A stretch of DNA of 64,000 nt, taken from assembly GCA_030830895.1 (NCBI GenBank), contig JAURMC010000009.1, positions 110,609 to 174,608 on the forward strand, given 5' to 3'. Below the pieces are notes generated by a model, which made no database searches, was not told the DNA's origin, and worked only from the letters and a program-made list of their open reading frames with translations. Shown in pieces: positions 8,582 to 17,785 of the stretch (positions are counted from its first letter, which is position 1; the number at the start of each line of letters is the position of its first letter). Both the position numbers and the translations under genes were made by a program. This DNA comes from Crocinitomicaceae bacterium. GTDB lineage: Bacteria > Bacteroidota > Bacteroidia > Flavobacteriales_D > Crocinitomicaceae.

Positions 8582-10183
8582 TTATAAAAAATAAATAATT
8601 GAATATATGAGTGCGGCCAAGACACCACTTACGGGTATTGTTAATATCCAAGCCCACAAAAGATTAATAGTGACCCCCCAACGTACGGCACTTAAACGGC
8701 GTGTGGCCCCAACACCAATTATGGATCCTGTTATGGTATGAGTGGTCGATACAGGAATTCCAAAATTAGATACTGTAAATAAGGTTAACGCCCCTGCGGT
8801 TTCTGCACAAACGCCTTCTAATGGCGTTACTTTAGTGATTTTAGAGCCCATTGTTTTGACTATTTTCCATCCCCCCATTAGTGTACCTAAACCGATCATT
8901 AAATAACATCCAAAAGCAATCCAAAAAGGCATGGTTTCAGAATGCACTTTTGTTTTAAGTTTATACCCATGTTTTAGTTTCCCATTTTGGTCCACGAAAT
9001 TGCTAAACATATCAGCATTCACATAGTTACGATTCAATGATTTTTCATTGAAAATGGTGTCTTTGGTTTTAGCATCACATAATGCCGTTCCCATCATATA
9101 AACCTCTAGTTTGCTTAGTGCAGTATCAATGGTTTCAAAGGGGGGAATGTTTACTTGATTCTTTTCTACAAGTTTTCCTTTCTTGTCGTATAACACATTG
9201 CCTTTTGCATCAACTATTTCTTTGTGGTTTAGGTAATATAAGTTCGAATCAATTATGGCATAGGATGGTTTGAATTTCTCTAATTTGCCATCTTCATTAT
9301 GATATTCAATCTGTATAAGTTCGGTAATTGCAAATTGTTTGCTGATCTGATTTTCCAACCCTTCTTTTCGCGCGGTGTTTCCATAGACTAAAAGCGCTGC
9401 GCAAATAATACCCATCACTTTTTGAGAATCCGCCCCACCGTGTCCCAATGAAAAGGCCGCAGAGGATAAGAGTTGAAGTTTTTTATGCATTCCGGCTTCG
9501 CGTGACGCAGAAGGACGATTTCTGTACACGAGATGTTGGTAGATGTATACAAGGATAAACACCAGAATCATTCCGACTACTATGTATAACATAATGGGTT
9601 TTACATCCAAATATTCAATCATGTAAAACATAGCAATAATCGTAATCGCCGTGAGCAACAGAATTACTGGCATTTTGTACCAAAATTTTCGAGCAATGGT
9701 AACAACGGTAATGAGATATGAAATAACCCCACCTATTATTGGGGCCAAGAAAATAAATAACACCACGGTTAAAATTTCTTTACCTGCAATCACACTAAAG
9801 CCTTCCCAAAGGGACCCTTTAGCAATGGCAACATGGGTAACGGCCGCCCCTGCGAAACCACCAATTAAAGTGTGCGAGGAAGAAGAGGGTATTCCAAGCC
9901 ACCAAGTAAGTAAATTCCATGTAGTTGCCGCTAATAATCCGGCGAGAATTACCCACAAATCAATGGCTGTATTGTCAACTGTTTTTGCGACGGTATTACC
10001 TACGCTCATGTCAAATACCCAAAAAGCCAAGACATTGAAAAAAGCAGCCCAAATAACCGCTTGAAATGGAGTGAGCACTTTTGTTGAAACCACCGTAGCG
10101 ATAGAATTCGCCGCATCGTGAAATCCATTGACAAGGTCAAATAATAAGGCAATGCCAATAACAACTAATAGAAGAGTAAACAT
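8582..10183 (-). CDS. pit: Pit-family inorganic phosphate transporter
   Basis: 533 residues, inner membrane, phosphate:cation symport. It has the two inverted halves of the family: GFHDAANS (about 20-27) with SSSHTLIGG, and GHGGADSQK (about 248-256) with STTHTITGS. About 10-12 membrane segments are visible. A hydrophilic stretch of about 145 residues (about 275-420) is inserted after the second signature helix; many Pit proteins have only a short loop there. It is 19 bases downstream of a PhoU-like gene and is probably co-transcribed with it. Confidence 0.93.
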   Translation of the reverse strand: MFTLLLVVIGIALLFDLVNGFHDAANSIATVVSTKVLTPFQAVIWAAFFNVLAFWVFDMSVGNTVAKTVDNTAIDLWVILAGLLAATTWNLLTWWLGIPSSSSHTLIGGFAGAAVTHVAIAKGSLWEGFSVIAGKEILTVVLFIFLAPIIGGVISYLITVVTIARKFWYKMPVILLLTAITIIAMFYMIEYLDVKPIMLYIVVGMILVFILVYIYQHLVYRNRPSASREAGMHKKLQLLSSAAFSLGHGGADSQKVMGIICAALLVYGNTARKEGLENQISKQFAITELIQIEYHNEDGKLEKFKPSYAIIDSNLYYLNHKEIVDAKGNVLYDKKGKLVEKNQVNIPPFETIDTALSKLEVYMMGTALCDAKTKDTIFNEKSLNRNYVNADMFSNFVDQNGKLKHGYKLKTKVHSETMPFWIAFGCYLMIGLGTLMGGWKIVKTMGSKITKVTPLEGVCAETAGALTLFTVSNFGIPVSTTHTITGSIIGVGATRRLSAVRWGVTINLLWAWILTIPVSGVLAALIYSIIYFL

Positions 10184-10202
10184 GATAAAGGCAATATTAA
10201 AG

Positions 10203-10847
10203 TTAAGCGAACTTTACAACAATTGATTCAATTACATTTCCAGCATCTTCGCACTTATCGGTAGCGGTTTCTAACACCATATATAATTCTCGGCGTTTGA
10301 TTAATTCTTTTGCGTCAACGTCGGATTCAAAGAGGCGCTCTATGCTCATATCGAATATATTGTCTGCATTGTTTTCAACGCTATTGATTTTTATTATACA
10401 CTCAATGATTTTTTGTGTATTCTTAAGGTTACGAAGCTCCATAACAGCTTGTTTTAATGCTAAAACGGCTTCTCGTATTGCTTCCGCACTTTTCTGAATT
10501 CCCTGATCCTGAAGTGGATCGATTTTATAAAAGTTGATTTTTTTACCTGCGGCGAATATGTAGTCTGCCACATCGTCCAATGCACTTGCGAGGCTATGAA
10601 TATCTTCGCGGTCAAAGGGAGTAATAAAGTTTCGTCCTAATTCAACAAAAATGGTGTGAGTTATATTGTCGTTTTGATGTTCAATGTCATGCATCTCTTT
10701 GATCAATGCTTCTCTTTTGTTGTAATCCGGTTCATATACCACTTGGACTAATTTCTCTGAAATTAAAAGAAGGTTGTTACTTGCGTTTTCAAATAACTCA
10801 TAAAACACTTTGTCTTTAGGTAAGAAATAACTTAAAAATCCAGCCAT
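10203..10847 (-). CDS. DUF47/PhoU-like Pit accessory protein
   Basis: 214 residues from ATG at 10847; a TTG two codons earlier is possible but less likely. It is all helical, resembling the PhoU-like DUF47 family that accompanies Pit transporters and is thought to adjust their activity. Acidic helices such as LASALDDVADYIFAAGKK and ENNADNIFDMSIERLFE fit the metal-binding three-helix bundles of that family. It is first gene of the leftward pair with pit, and a TACATTTG -7 box lies 14 bases upstream. Confidence 0.88.
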   Translation of the reverse strand: MAGFLSYFLPKDKVFYELFENASNNLLLISEKLVQVVYEPDYNKREALIKEMHDIEHQNDNITHTIFVELGRNFITPFDREDIHSLASALDDVADYIFAAGKKINFYKIDPLQDQGIQKSAEAIREAVLALKQAVMELRNLKNTQKIIECIIKINSVENNADNIFDMSIERLFESDVDAKELIKRRELYMVLETATDKCEDAGNVIESIVVKFA

Positions 10848-10861
10848 AATCAATTTTTTTT

Positions 10862-10869
10862 CAAATGTA
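10862..10869 (-). promoter_or_regulatory. -7 element for the DUF47-pit operon
   Basis: TACATTTG on the minus strand matches TAnnTTTG perfectly and gives a leader of about 10 bases before the DUF47 ATG. No TTG stands at the normal -33 spacing, which is common in promoters that depend on an activator. An 11-bp tandem repeat lies 34 bases further upstream. Confidence 0.5.
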
Positions 10870-10902
10870 TTAAGCTCCTGGAAAAATTAACCACCCAACA
10901 AC

Positions 10903-10924
10903 TAATGTTAACTTAATGGTAACA
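10903..10924 (+). promoter_or_regulatory. Tandem 11-bp repeat, Pho-box-like operator
   Basis: TAATGTTAACT (10903-10913) is followed directly by TAATGGTAACA (10914-10924), 9 of 11 positions identical. An 11-bp period is the hallmark of OmpR/PhoB-family binding sites. It lies in the divergent intergenic region between the phosphate transporter operon and the phosphate-porin-like gene. A related three-copy array precedes the TonB receptor gene at 53 kb. The sequence relation is direct; binding by a PhoB-like regulator is inference. Confidence 0.5.
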
Positions 10925-11080
10925 TTGAAAAGGTTAAAAATCCTATTAATTATAAATATTTTTTTGACCTAAATAACATATTTGCACAATACGAGGATGG
11001 CTTGATGTTATCAAATTATTAACAATATTAAATATAAGTTAAGAATAGAATAATTTAATATTAAATGAATGTTAAGCGAT

Positions 11081-11088
11081 TAGTTTTG
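11081..11088 (+). promoter_or_regulatory. -7 element for the OprP-like porin gene
   Basis: TAGTTTTG fits TAnnTTTG and predicts a start near 11093, about 11 bases before the chosen ATG at 11104. This supports that start over the upstream ATG at 11065, which would lie outside the transcript. No TTG is seen at -33. Confidence 0.45.
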
Positions 11089-11103
11089 CCTAAAATAATA
11101 ATC

Positions 11104-12282
11104 ATGAAAAATATTAATTTATTTACCGCCTTATTGATTTCGCTTAATTTTTCCGCTCAATTATTGAAAGACACAACAAAGTGGTACGATAGAATTCAAC
11201 TACGTGGTTATGCTCAGGTTCGTTATAATGGTTTGCTACAAACAAATGAAGAATTAGAATGTGAACAGTGCGATAAAAGTTGGGGTGGAGAAAATAAGTT
11301 TTTTATTCGACGAGTTCGATTAATCTTCTACGGTCAAATTTCACCACGAATTTATTTTTATATACAACCGGATTTTGCGAGCTCCTCTAGCACTACCTCA
11401 TTACATTATGGACAATTGAGAGATGCTTATTTTGACGTAGGGGTAGATCAAAAAAGTCAGTTTAGATTTAGAATTGGGCAGTCAAAAGTGCCATATGGAT
11501 TTGAAAATATGCAGTCCTCTCAAAATCGCCTGCCCTTGGACCGTAATGATGCACTTAACTCAGCGGTTTCAAATGAACGTGATTTAGGTGTGTTCTTTTA
11601 TTGGGCCCCCAGCTCGAAACGAAAGTTATTTTCGAGTTTAGTTCGTACAGGCTTAAAAGGCTCCGGTGATTATGGGGTTTTCGGTTTGGGAATCTACAAT
11701 GGCCAAACGGCTAATCGACCAGAGTTAAATGCTAATAAACACATTGTATCCAGGTTTACCTATCCGTTCGAAATAAAGAAGCAAATTATTGAAACTGGGA
11801 TACAAGCATATACAGGAAAAGTTACCCTAACCTCAACTTCTTCGGGAGTTAGTTATGCAACGGATAAATTATATGATGATAAGCGTGTTGCAGGAACATT
11901 TGTTTTGTATCCGAAACCTTTTGGTCTATTAGCAGAATATACGGTTGGAAAAGGACCTCAATTTGATAAAACCATAGACTCTATTACAACCCAAAGACTT
12001 CGCGGAGGGTATGTTACGGCTTCTTATATGCTAAATTTTAAAAACAATATATTAATTCCATTTGTAAGATATCAAGTTTATCAAGGAGGTAAGAAACACG
12101 AATTAGATGCAAGAAGTTATCATGTTGAAGAATTAGAAATAGGCACAGAATGGCAGATGTCCAAGTATTTTGAATTAGTGGTAATGTATACGATGTCGTC
12201 AAGAAGATTTGAGGACTTTACTAATCAAGACAACTATCAGCGGGGCAATTTACTACGTATTCAAGCACAAGTTAATTTTTAG
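11104..12282 (+). CDS. OprO/OprP-like phosphate-selective porin
   Basis: 392 residues from ATG 11104, giving a clean signal peptide (MKNINLFTALLISLNFSAQ). The rest is a predicted outer-membrane beta barrel of the porin O/P family. Typical segments are LRGYAQVRYNG, FFIRRVRLIFYGQISPRIYFYIQPDF, and RIGQSKVPYGFENMQSSQ with RDLGVFF. The chain ends in QAQVNF, a barrel terminal strand with C-terminal Phe. Divergent placement from the Pit/DUF47 pair points to uptake of phosphate or another anion across the outer membrane. Substrate selectivity cannot be read from sequence. A longer start at 11065 would add 13 residues and spoil the signal peptide. Confidence 0.88.
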   Translation: MKNINLFTALLISLNFSAQLLKDTTKWYDRIQLRGYAQVRYNGLLQTNEELECEQCDKSWGGENKFFIRRVRLIFYGQISPRIYFYIQPDFASSSSTTSLHYGQLRDAYFDVGVDQKSQFRFRIGQSKVPYGFENMQSSQNRLPLDRNDALNSAVSNERDLGVFFYWAPSSKRKLFSSLVRTGLKGSGDYGVFGLGIYNGQTANRPELNANKHIVSRFTYPFEIKKQIIETGIQAYTGKVTLTSTSSGVSYATDKLYDDKRVAGTFVLYPKPFGLLAEYTVGKGPQFDKTIDSITTQRLRGGYVTASYMLNFKNNILIPFVRYQVYQGGKKHELDARSYHVEELEIGTEWQMSKYFELVVMYTMSSRRFEDFTNQDNYQRGNLLRIQAQVNF

Positions 12283-12301
12283 GATAAAAAGTTAATGACA
12301 T

Positions 12302-12327
12302 AAAAAAAGGGGCCTGGCCCCTTTTTA
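12302..12327. terminator. Bidirectional terminator between porin and sod genes
   Basis: AAAAAGGGGC (12304-12313) pairs with GCCCCTTTTT (12317-12326) around loop CTG. A-runs and T-runs flank both sides, so it can end the rightward porin transcript and the leftward superoxide dismutase transcript. Confidence 0.88.
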
Positions 12328-12345
12328 GCTTGTTTGATTGTCTTT

Positions 12346-12945
12346 TTACTTCGCTGCAGCAAATTTTTCAGCAACCACATTCCAATTAATAACATTGAAG
12401 AAGGCTTCAATATAATCCGGCCTGCGATTTTGGTAGTTTAAATAGTAAGCATGTTCCCAAACGTCAAGGCCAAGGATTGGGGTTCCATGACATCCCTCAC
12501 CCATTAACGGGTTATCTTGGTTCGCTGTTGAGCACACGGCCAATGACCCATTGCTCACGCAAAGCCAAGCCCACCCTGAACCAAAGCGTGTCGTAGCCGC
12601 CTTTGCAAAGGCATCTTTAAATCCTTCGAATGAACCAAATGCCTCGTTGATAGCGTTTGCTAATTCTCCCTTAGGTGTTCCGCCACCAGTTGGACTCATG
12701 ATTTCCCAAAACAAGTTGTGGTTCCAATACCCCCCACCGTTATTTCGAACAGCTGGATTGTCTTTACACGCTTTTAAAATGTCTTCAATAGATGAGTTTG
12801 CTAAGTTCGAATCAGCAATAGCATTGTTTAGATTTGTGGTATATGCTTGATGATGCTTTGAATGGTGGATTTCCATGGTTCGAGCATCAATATGCGGTTC
12901 CAGCGCATCGTAAGCAAAAGGTAATTTAGGTAGTTCAAAAGCCAT
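12346..12945 (-). CDS. sodA: Superoxide dismutase, Mn-type (Fe/Mn family)
   Basis: 199 residues from ATG 12945 (MAFELPKLP); the longer frame adds a non-homologous 12 residues. Metal ligands are His27 (MEIHH), the His in YWNHNLFW, and Asp and His in [15 protein letters not shown] together with ANQDNP places the active-site Gln as in manganese enzymes, rather than as in iron enzymes, though cambialistic use cannot be excluded. No signal peptide, so it acts in the cytoplasm. Single gene with a TACTTTTG -7 box. Confidence 0.93.
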   Translation of the reverse strand: MAFELPKLPFAYDALEPHIDARTMEIHHSKHHQAYTTNLNNAIADSNLANSSIEDILKACKDNPAVRNNGGGYWNHNLFWEIMSPTGGGTPKGELANAINEAFGSFEGFKDAFAKAATTRFGSGWAWLCVSNGSLAVCSTANQDNPLMGEGCHGTPILGLDVWEHAYYLNYQNRRPDYIEAFFNVINWNVVAEKFAAAK

Positions 12946-12970
12946 GAGTAAATGTTTTAATAGTTTACTA

Positions 12971-12978
12971 CAAAAGTA
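12971..12978 (-). promoter_or_regulatory. -7 element for sod
   Basis: TACTTTTG on the minus strand, 25 bases before the sod ATG, matches TAnnTTTG and would give a leader of about 20 bases. There is no clear -33 TTG. Confidence 0.45.
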
Positions 12979-13008
12979 CAAATAAGCATGTCGTTTTGTT
13001 TATTTATT

Positions 13009-14331
13009 CTATAAAAGTCCTTTTGCTTTTAAACTTAGGTATTTATTGATTACCGCAGTAGAGAGCTCTTCCGGTTTGGTAAGTATGGTTTGAATTCCCA
13101 TTGCATTGAGCTGTTTAGCCATTTTTTCTTTTTCAATAATCATTTTACTCGCTATAATACCTTGATAGAAGTTTCGCTGGTTGTCTGGTTTCAAGCTAGC
13201 AAATTGTTCAAGTTCTTCGTTTTTAAATAAAACAACCACCAATAAGTTTCTTTTTTTTATTTGAAGCAAATATGGGAGAGATCGCTGTAGCGTAAAAGGA
13301 TTTTCAAAATTAGTAAACAGAAGTAGCAAAGATCGGGTTCGAACCTTATCAGAAATGTGTTGTTGCAATAGCTCGAAATTAGAATCCTGAAAGGTTGTTT
13401 TTTGAGTATACAATTGATCAAGGATTTTCTTTAGTTGAATTCTTTTATTTGATGCTTGAAGGGTAGTCCCGAGTTTATCTGAAAATGTGAATAACCCAAT
13501 TTTATCACTTTTGTGTAGGCAAATGTTTGATAACACAAGGGTTGAATTAATCGCGTAATCGAGCATGCTTAACTCTTTAGATTCCATTTGCATGATTCGC
13601 CCCTTATCAATCACGCAATATACACTTTGTGATTTTTCCTCTTGGTATTGGTTAACCATGAGTTCATTCTTCCTACTTGTAGCTTTCCAATTGATGCTTT
13701 TAATTTCATCACCAGGAACATAATTCCTAATTTGTTCAAATTCTCTAGACATGCCTATTTTACGTATCCGTCTGATACCCGATTGAAGTTTGTTTTGTTG
13801 AAACAGCATCTGTTCAAAACGCTTCATTTGTAAAATGGATGGATAAACATGGATTGGTGATTTATGTGGAATGATGGTCCTTCGTGCAACCAAACCGAAA
13901 ATTGACTTAGTAAATAGGTAGCTGTCCGTAAACTCATATACGCCACGTTTCTTTGGTGTATACTCATAGTTAATTTCAATACTCTCAAAGGAAGTTAATG
14001 AAACATTGTAGTGAATGTTCCTCGCTTGCATATCAATTGGAAACCCTTCATTTAAGGTAATCCAAATCGTTACATTGCTTACGTTTGTTAGGGTAATTCT
14101 AATGGGGTTTGGGTCGCCTAAACTGAGTTTTTCTTGATAATGTTTGGCATATTTGACAGGTTTTACTACTAAAAACAAGAATAGTAAATCCACCAACAAT
14201 AATAGACCAAGGCAAAAAAAGGAAATTGCAGAAAGCCAGATTATTGTTGGGGCAACATATCCAAGTGCTGTGAGAACTATAGCGATACCAAACCCAAAGA
14301 AAAACCGATTATTTAAGCTGATTTGACGCAT
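13009..14331 (-). CDS. DUF58 domain protein
   Basis: 440 residues. Two N-terminal membrane helices (about 12-55) are followed by a beta-rich part. The DUF58 signature YVPGDEIKSINWKATSRKNELMVNQYQEE lies at about 205-235, and a VWA-like fold with VIDKGR and LLLFTNFEN follows. DUF58 proteins are the usual partners of MoxR ATPases. It is the last gene of the MoxR operon, 5 bases after moxR. The operon has no extra BatA/BatB-type VWA proteins, so this is the short, SpoIIM/DUF4129-type version. Confidence 0.88.
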   Translation of the reverse strand: MRQISLNNRFFFGFGIAIVLTALGYVAPTIIWLSAISFFCLGLLLLVDLLFLFLVVKPVKYAKHYQEKLSLGDPNPIRITLTNVSNVTIWITLNEGFPIDMQARNIHYNVSLTSFESIEINYEYTPKKRGVYEFTDSYLFTKSIFGLVARRTIIPHKSPIHVYPSILQMKRFEQMLFQQNKLQSGIRRIRKIGMSREFEQIRNYVPGDEIKSINWKATSRKNELMVNQYQEEKSQSVYCVIDKGRIMQMESKELSMLDYAINSTLVLSNICLHKSDKIGLFTFSDKLGTTLQASNKRIQLKKILDQLYTQKTTFQDSNFELLQQHISDKVRTRSLLLLFTNFENPFTLQRSLPYLLQIKKRNLLVVVLFKNEELEQFASLKPDNQRNFYQGIIASKMIIEKEKMAKQLNAMGIQTILTKPEELSTAVINKYLSLKAKGLL

Positions 14332-14336
14332 CTAAC

Positions 14337-15335
14337 TTATCTGGGTATTTCGATTTCAGAAAGGATTTGATGGATCACTTCTTCGGTTGTAACTCCTTCC
14401 ATTTCAGCCTCCGGAGTAAGAATAATACGGTGCGTTAATACGGGGATTGCAATATATTGAATGTCTTCGGGGGTAATGAAATCTCTACCACGCAATGCTG
14501 CCAAAGCTTTTCCGGCTCGCAACATGGATAATGAGGCGCGAGGTGAGGCCCCAAGATATAGTTTTGGATGGCTTCTTGTGCGGTGCGTGATTGAAGCAAT
14601 ATATTGAATAAGGCTAGCCTCTATAACCATTTCTTGCATAACATTATGGATACGTTTGATGTCTTCACTTGAAAACTGTGGTTCAATATTATCCATATCA
14701 ATTGGGCCATTGGATGCCTTATATCGTAATAGTATCTGTGATTCTTCCTCGAAGGTTGGATAGTTCATAATGATCTTGAAAATGAATCTATCTAATTGTG
14801 CCTCTGGTAGGCTATATGTACCTTCTTGTTCGATAGGATTTTGTGTAGCAACAACTAAAAATGGAAATTCCATGGGATACTGAGTACCATCAAAGGTTAT
14901 TTGTCGCTCCTCCATAACTTCAAACAGCGCCGCTTGAGTTTTTGCGGGTGCACGATTGATCTCATCAATTAATACAATGTTTGAAAAAATTGGCCCCTTA
15001 TTAAAAACAAATCTACTTTCTTTCATATTATAGACACTCGTTCCGATTACGTCTGAGGGCATTAAATCCGGAGTAAATTGAATTCTTGAAAAACCAACCT
15101 TCATCAGCCGTGAAATTAATTTTGCGCTTAATGTTTTTGCAACGCCCGGAACTCCTTCCAGCAATACATGTCCGTTTGCAAAAATTCCGGCCAGTAATAA
15201 TTCGACCATGTGCTCTTGCCCAATTACATGTTTACTGATTTCAGACCGAATTGCTGTTACTTTTTCCGAAATCCATAATAATTCAGAATTATTGCGTTCA
15301 AAACTGAGCTTATCTGTTGGTTTTTGTTCTTCCAT
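14337..15335 (-). CDS. MoxR-family AAA+ ATPase
   Basis: 332 residues. Walker A is GVPGVAKT, Walker B is VLIDEINRAPAKTQAALFEVMEER, and sensor 1 is ATQNPIEQEGTYSLPEAQLDRF, the strongly conserved MoxR signature. MoxR ATPases act as chaperone-like factors for VWA or DUF58 partners. Its start overlaps the upstream DUF4350 gene by 26 bases and DUF58 follows, so the three are probably translated together. Confidence 0.95.
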   Translation of the reverse strand: MEEQKPTDKLSFERNNSELLWISEKVTAIRSEISKHVIGQEHMVELLLAGIFANGHVLLEGVPGVAKTLSAKLISRLMKVGFSRIQFTPDLMPSDVIGTSVYNMKESRFVFNKGPIFSNIVLIDEINRAPAKTQAALFEVMEERQITFDGTQYPMEFPFLVVATQNPIEQEGTYSLPEAQLDRFIFKIIMNYPTFEEESQILLRYKASNGPIDMDNIEPQFSSEDIKRIHNVMQEMVIEASLIQYIASITHRTRSHPKLYLGASPRASLSMLRAGKALAALRGRDFITPEDIQYIAIPVLTHRIILTPEAEMEGVTTEEVIHQILSEIEIPR

Positions 15336-16962
15336 GACTTTTGTGTTTAATTAAGGTGATTAATGAGGAAAATGAAATCTTATCATAATCCCACGTTGGC
15401 AGGATTAACTTGCGCCCCCCATTCAGTTGAACTATACTAAGCTTTTGTTGGAGCTCATTGTAAATGATTTTACACTGAATGGAACGGCCAAATAAGGGAT
15501 AGTAGGTAGCGGTTTCATGAGATAACACGCGTAGTAAAGGCCTTCTAATACGAAATATTCCTAACCCGAATAATAGTGTTCCAACTACAGCTAGCCCTGG
15601 CCCAAGAGCATTTGAATGTGCGAGGCTGTAGCTTCCAATGAATGTAAAAACAAATCCAACAAACACGCATAAAAAGTTGATCACTGATTTACGACCAAGA
15701 ATATATGGAAATTGTTTAGGGTTAGATCGCAATCGATGTACACCTGCCTGCTCCAAGAAATAATGAGTTCGATTCGCGGTTAAATATACATGCGTCATTC
15801 CAACCTGATCACCAGGAAAATTCAATAGGCCTAGGGTTTCTTCCACTAAAGCCGATTCTATACTAGTTTTTTCTTTCAAGGTTCGAGCTTGATCATCTAT
15901 GGAAAATTTGCTTATATCCACATAATAGGAGCGCTGAATTGCATGAAAAAACTGCTGTTTAACCAGATTAAAAGCAACATTGGGGGATTCGTGAGATTGA
16001 TAAATCGAGGCGAGCGTTTCTATATAGTTAGTAGTGAGCCTGCTTGGAGCATCCATAAGTGGTGTTATGGCTTGTTTTCTTTTTCCGGAAAAAAAAACGA
16101 ACATTAACAAACCAAGCAATAACGCATAAACTGCATTTTTCAAGGGGGAGTGCTCGTTAATTAGTTTAAGTAAGGATCTTTGTTCTCTAGGGATGGATTC
16201 TTCCCATTGATATTCCGATTGCCATTTGAGTGTTGCAAAACTTAAAAACAAAATCCTATTATAGGGCCTTAATCTACTTATTAGCAGTTGTGAATGAGCC
16301 AACCCATCAGGATTTAAGAATTGATAATTAACCAATGCTTTCGGGAAAAATCCAACTAATGCTTCTCCAGCCCCAATGGGAAATGAGGTCTCAACTAAGA
16401 GGCCTTCATTCATACAAAGATTGGGTTTATTGCTTCCTAGTAATCCAAACGTTCTGCCAAATATAGTATCGGCCTGATATAAATGGTGTAAAGTGAAGGT
16501 TTTTTCGGGTGCAATTAAGGCAATTTCATTCGAATATGTATAACTAAGGTTACCTTTTAGTGCTAAACTGTCATATACCCATTGGTAAGTTTTATTGGCA
16601 AAAAGCATTAGCCCATCCCCTTCTTTTACTTTAGTAATAATTTGTTGAAATTGTTTGGGTTCCAAGGTAACCGTATCACCAATCATAACATACAGGGTTT
16701 TTGTTGTTGTGTTAAGAAGGGTGTCTAGCATCTTATCATCCGTAACATCTTGAATATTATTGGTTTTAATTCGCTGTTTTAAAAGCGTATTGAAATAGTA
16801 CAAGCCATATGGGTCTTTACTATCAAATCCATAATGTGTATACCAGTCTGAACTTTGATACCCAAAAGTCTCTTGTGGGCTCTTGTCTTGAATTAAATAG
16901 ATTATTATTCCACCTAACAAAATGACCACCGCAATCCCAATGTAGACACCTCGTTTATTCAT
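15310..16962 (-). CDS. DUF4350 domain membrane protein
   Basis: 550 residues. It has an N-terminal membrane anchor (about 5-25), a soluble DUF4350 region outside the membrane (about 30-270), a central helix (about 280-295), and two more helices near 425-470. The tail is a beta-rich cytoplasmic domain. DUF4350 proteins are typical of MoxR operons and have a GATase-like fold without a known reaction. It overlaps the genes on both sides (8 bases with DUF4129, 26 with moxR), a sign of tight co-translation. Confidence 0.82.
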   Translation of the reverse strand: MNKRGVYIGIAVVILLGGIIIYLIQDKSPQETFGYQSSDWYTHYGFDSKDPYGLYYFNTLLKQRIKTNNIQDVTDDKMLDTLLNTTTKTLYVMIGDTVTLEPKQFQQIITKVKEGDGLMLFANKTYQWVYDSLALKGNLSYTYSNEIALIAPEKTFTLHHLYQADTIFGRTFGLLGSNKPNLCMNEGLLVETSFPIGAGEALVGFFPKALVNYQFLNPDGLAHSQLLISRLRPYNRILFLSFATLKWQSEYQWEESIPREQRSLLKLINEHSPLKNAVYALLLGLLMFVFFSGKRKQAITPLMDAPSRLTTNYIETLASIYQSHESPNVAFNLVKQQFFHAIQRSYYVDISKFSIDDQARTLKEKTSIESALVEETLGLLNFPGDQVGMTHVYLTANRTHYFLEQAGVHRLRSNPKQFPYILGRKSVINFLCVFVGFVFTFIGSYSLAHSNALGPGLAVVGTLLFGLGIFRIRRPLLRVLSHETATYYPLFGRSIQCKIIYNELQQKLSIVQLNGGRKLILPTWDYDKISFSSLITLIKHKSHGRTKTNR

Positions 16963-17785
16963 GGGTCTTCAAGGTGTTAAGAAATGCGATGAATATGGGC
17001 TCCACTTCGTTGAACCGATCAAAATCGATTTCATATTCCCCATACCAAATAACATCGAATACATGAATACAGGAACTAAAATTTGTATAAAATGATCGGT
17101 TTCTAAGGCTAATGAGGTATTCAAGATTCGTTTTTTCTCGCGTCCATTTGATTTGATTTAGTCGAATTAGTTCCTTTAATATCATTGTGAAATAAATGCG
17201 AACAGCCTCTCTGTATTTTTTCTTGATAATTGATTGTTTAAGACGTTGTTCTAAGTCTGAAACAGGAATAATTTCGGGATTCCAGTAATCATCAAACTTT
17301 TTAAAATTGTTTTTGGATTTTCCGGTATTCCTAAGTATAATATAGAAGATTATAAATAAACCAAATCCTATAACAATGATAAGTAACACATTTAATATCC
17401 ATGGTGGTAGCGTGCCCGGTTTTGGAATATCTGGTTCATGAAAATCAGGACCATCAAAAGTTGGCATTTCAGGGAGTTCAGGTTCTTTTAGCAGGTTTTT
17501 TTCTCGTATTTGTTTTTTGGCGAGATGTGCTTGATATTTTTCGTGATATCCAGCTAGAATACTGTCAGAATATGATTGTTTATCTACTAGGACTCGATCA
17601 GAATCATAATGTGATTCAACGCTAGATTGAATAATTCCACCAGAACTATTGTTCCACTCTTTTTTTAGTTTTTGGTTGCCTTGCTTTGTATATCTTGTGT
17701 TTTTAAGCGCTTTTTCTATATTATTTTGCGCGTGAACTACACCAAAAAAAACTATATAAAAACAAATAATTTGTATTGGTTTCAT
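16955..17785 (-). CDS. DUF4129 domain protein
   Basis: 276 residues. A signal peptide (to about 19) is followed by a charged Pro-rich region. One membrane helix lies at about 130-155 (NVLLIIVIGFGLFIIFYIIL). The cytoplasmic C-terminal DUF4129 segment (about 195-275) contains IRLNQIKWTREKTNLEYL. DUF4129 is otherwise found at the end of transglutaminase-like MoxR-operon proteins. It overlaps the upstream SpoIIM-like gene by 4 bases. Confidence 0.8.
   Translation of the reverse strand: MKPIQIICFYIVFFGVVHAQNNIEKALKNTRYTKQGNQKLKKEWNNSSGGIIQSSVESHYDSDRVLVDKQSYSDSILAGYHEKYQAHLAKKQIREKNLLKEPELPEMPTFDGPDFHEPDIPKPGTLPPWILNVLLIIVIGFGLFIIFYIILRNTGKSKNNFKKFDDYWNPEIIPVSDLEQRLKQSIIKKKYREAVRIYFTMILKELIRLNQIKWTREKTNLEYLISLRNRSFYTNFSSCIHVFDVIWYGEYEIDFDRFNEVEPIFIAFLNTLKTHE

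Noticed and set aside
11055..11076. Second Pho-like repeat pair (TTAATATTAAA, TGAATGTTAAG) directly before the porin -7 box
   Set aside because: 8 of 11 positions agree, but the stretch is almost pure A and T, so chance matches are likely; kept out until a genome scan supports it.
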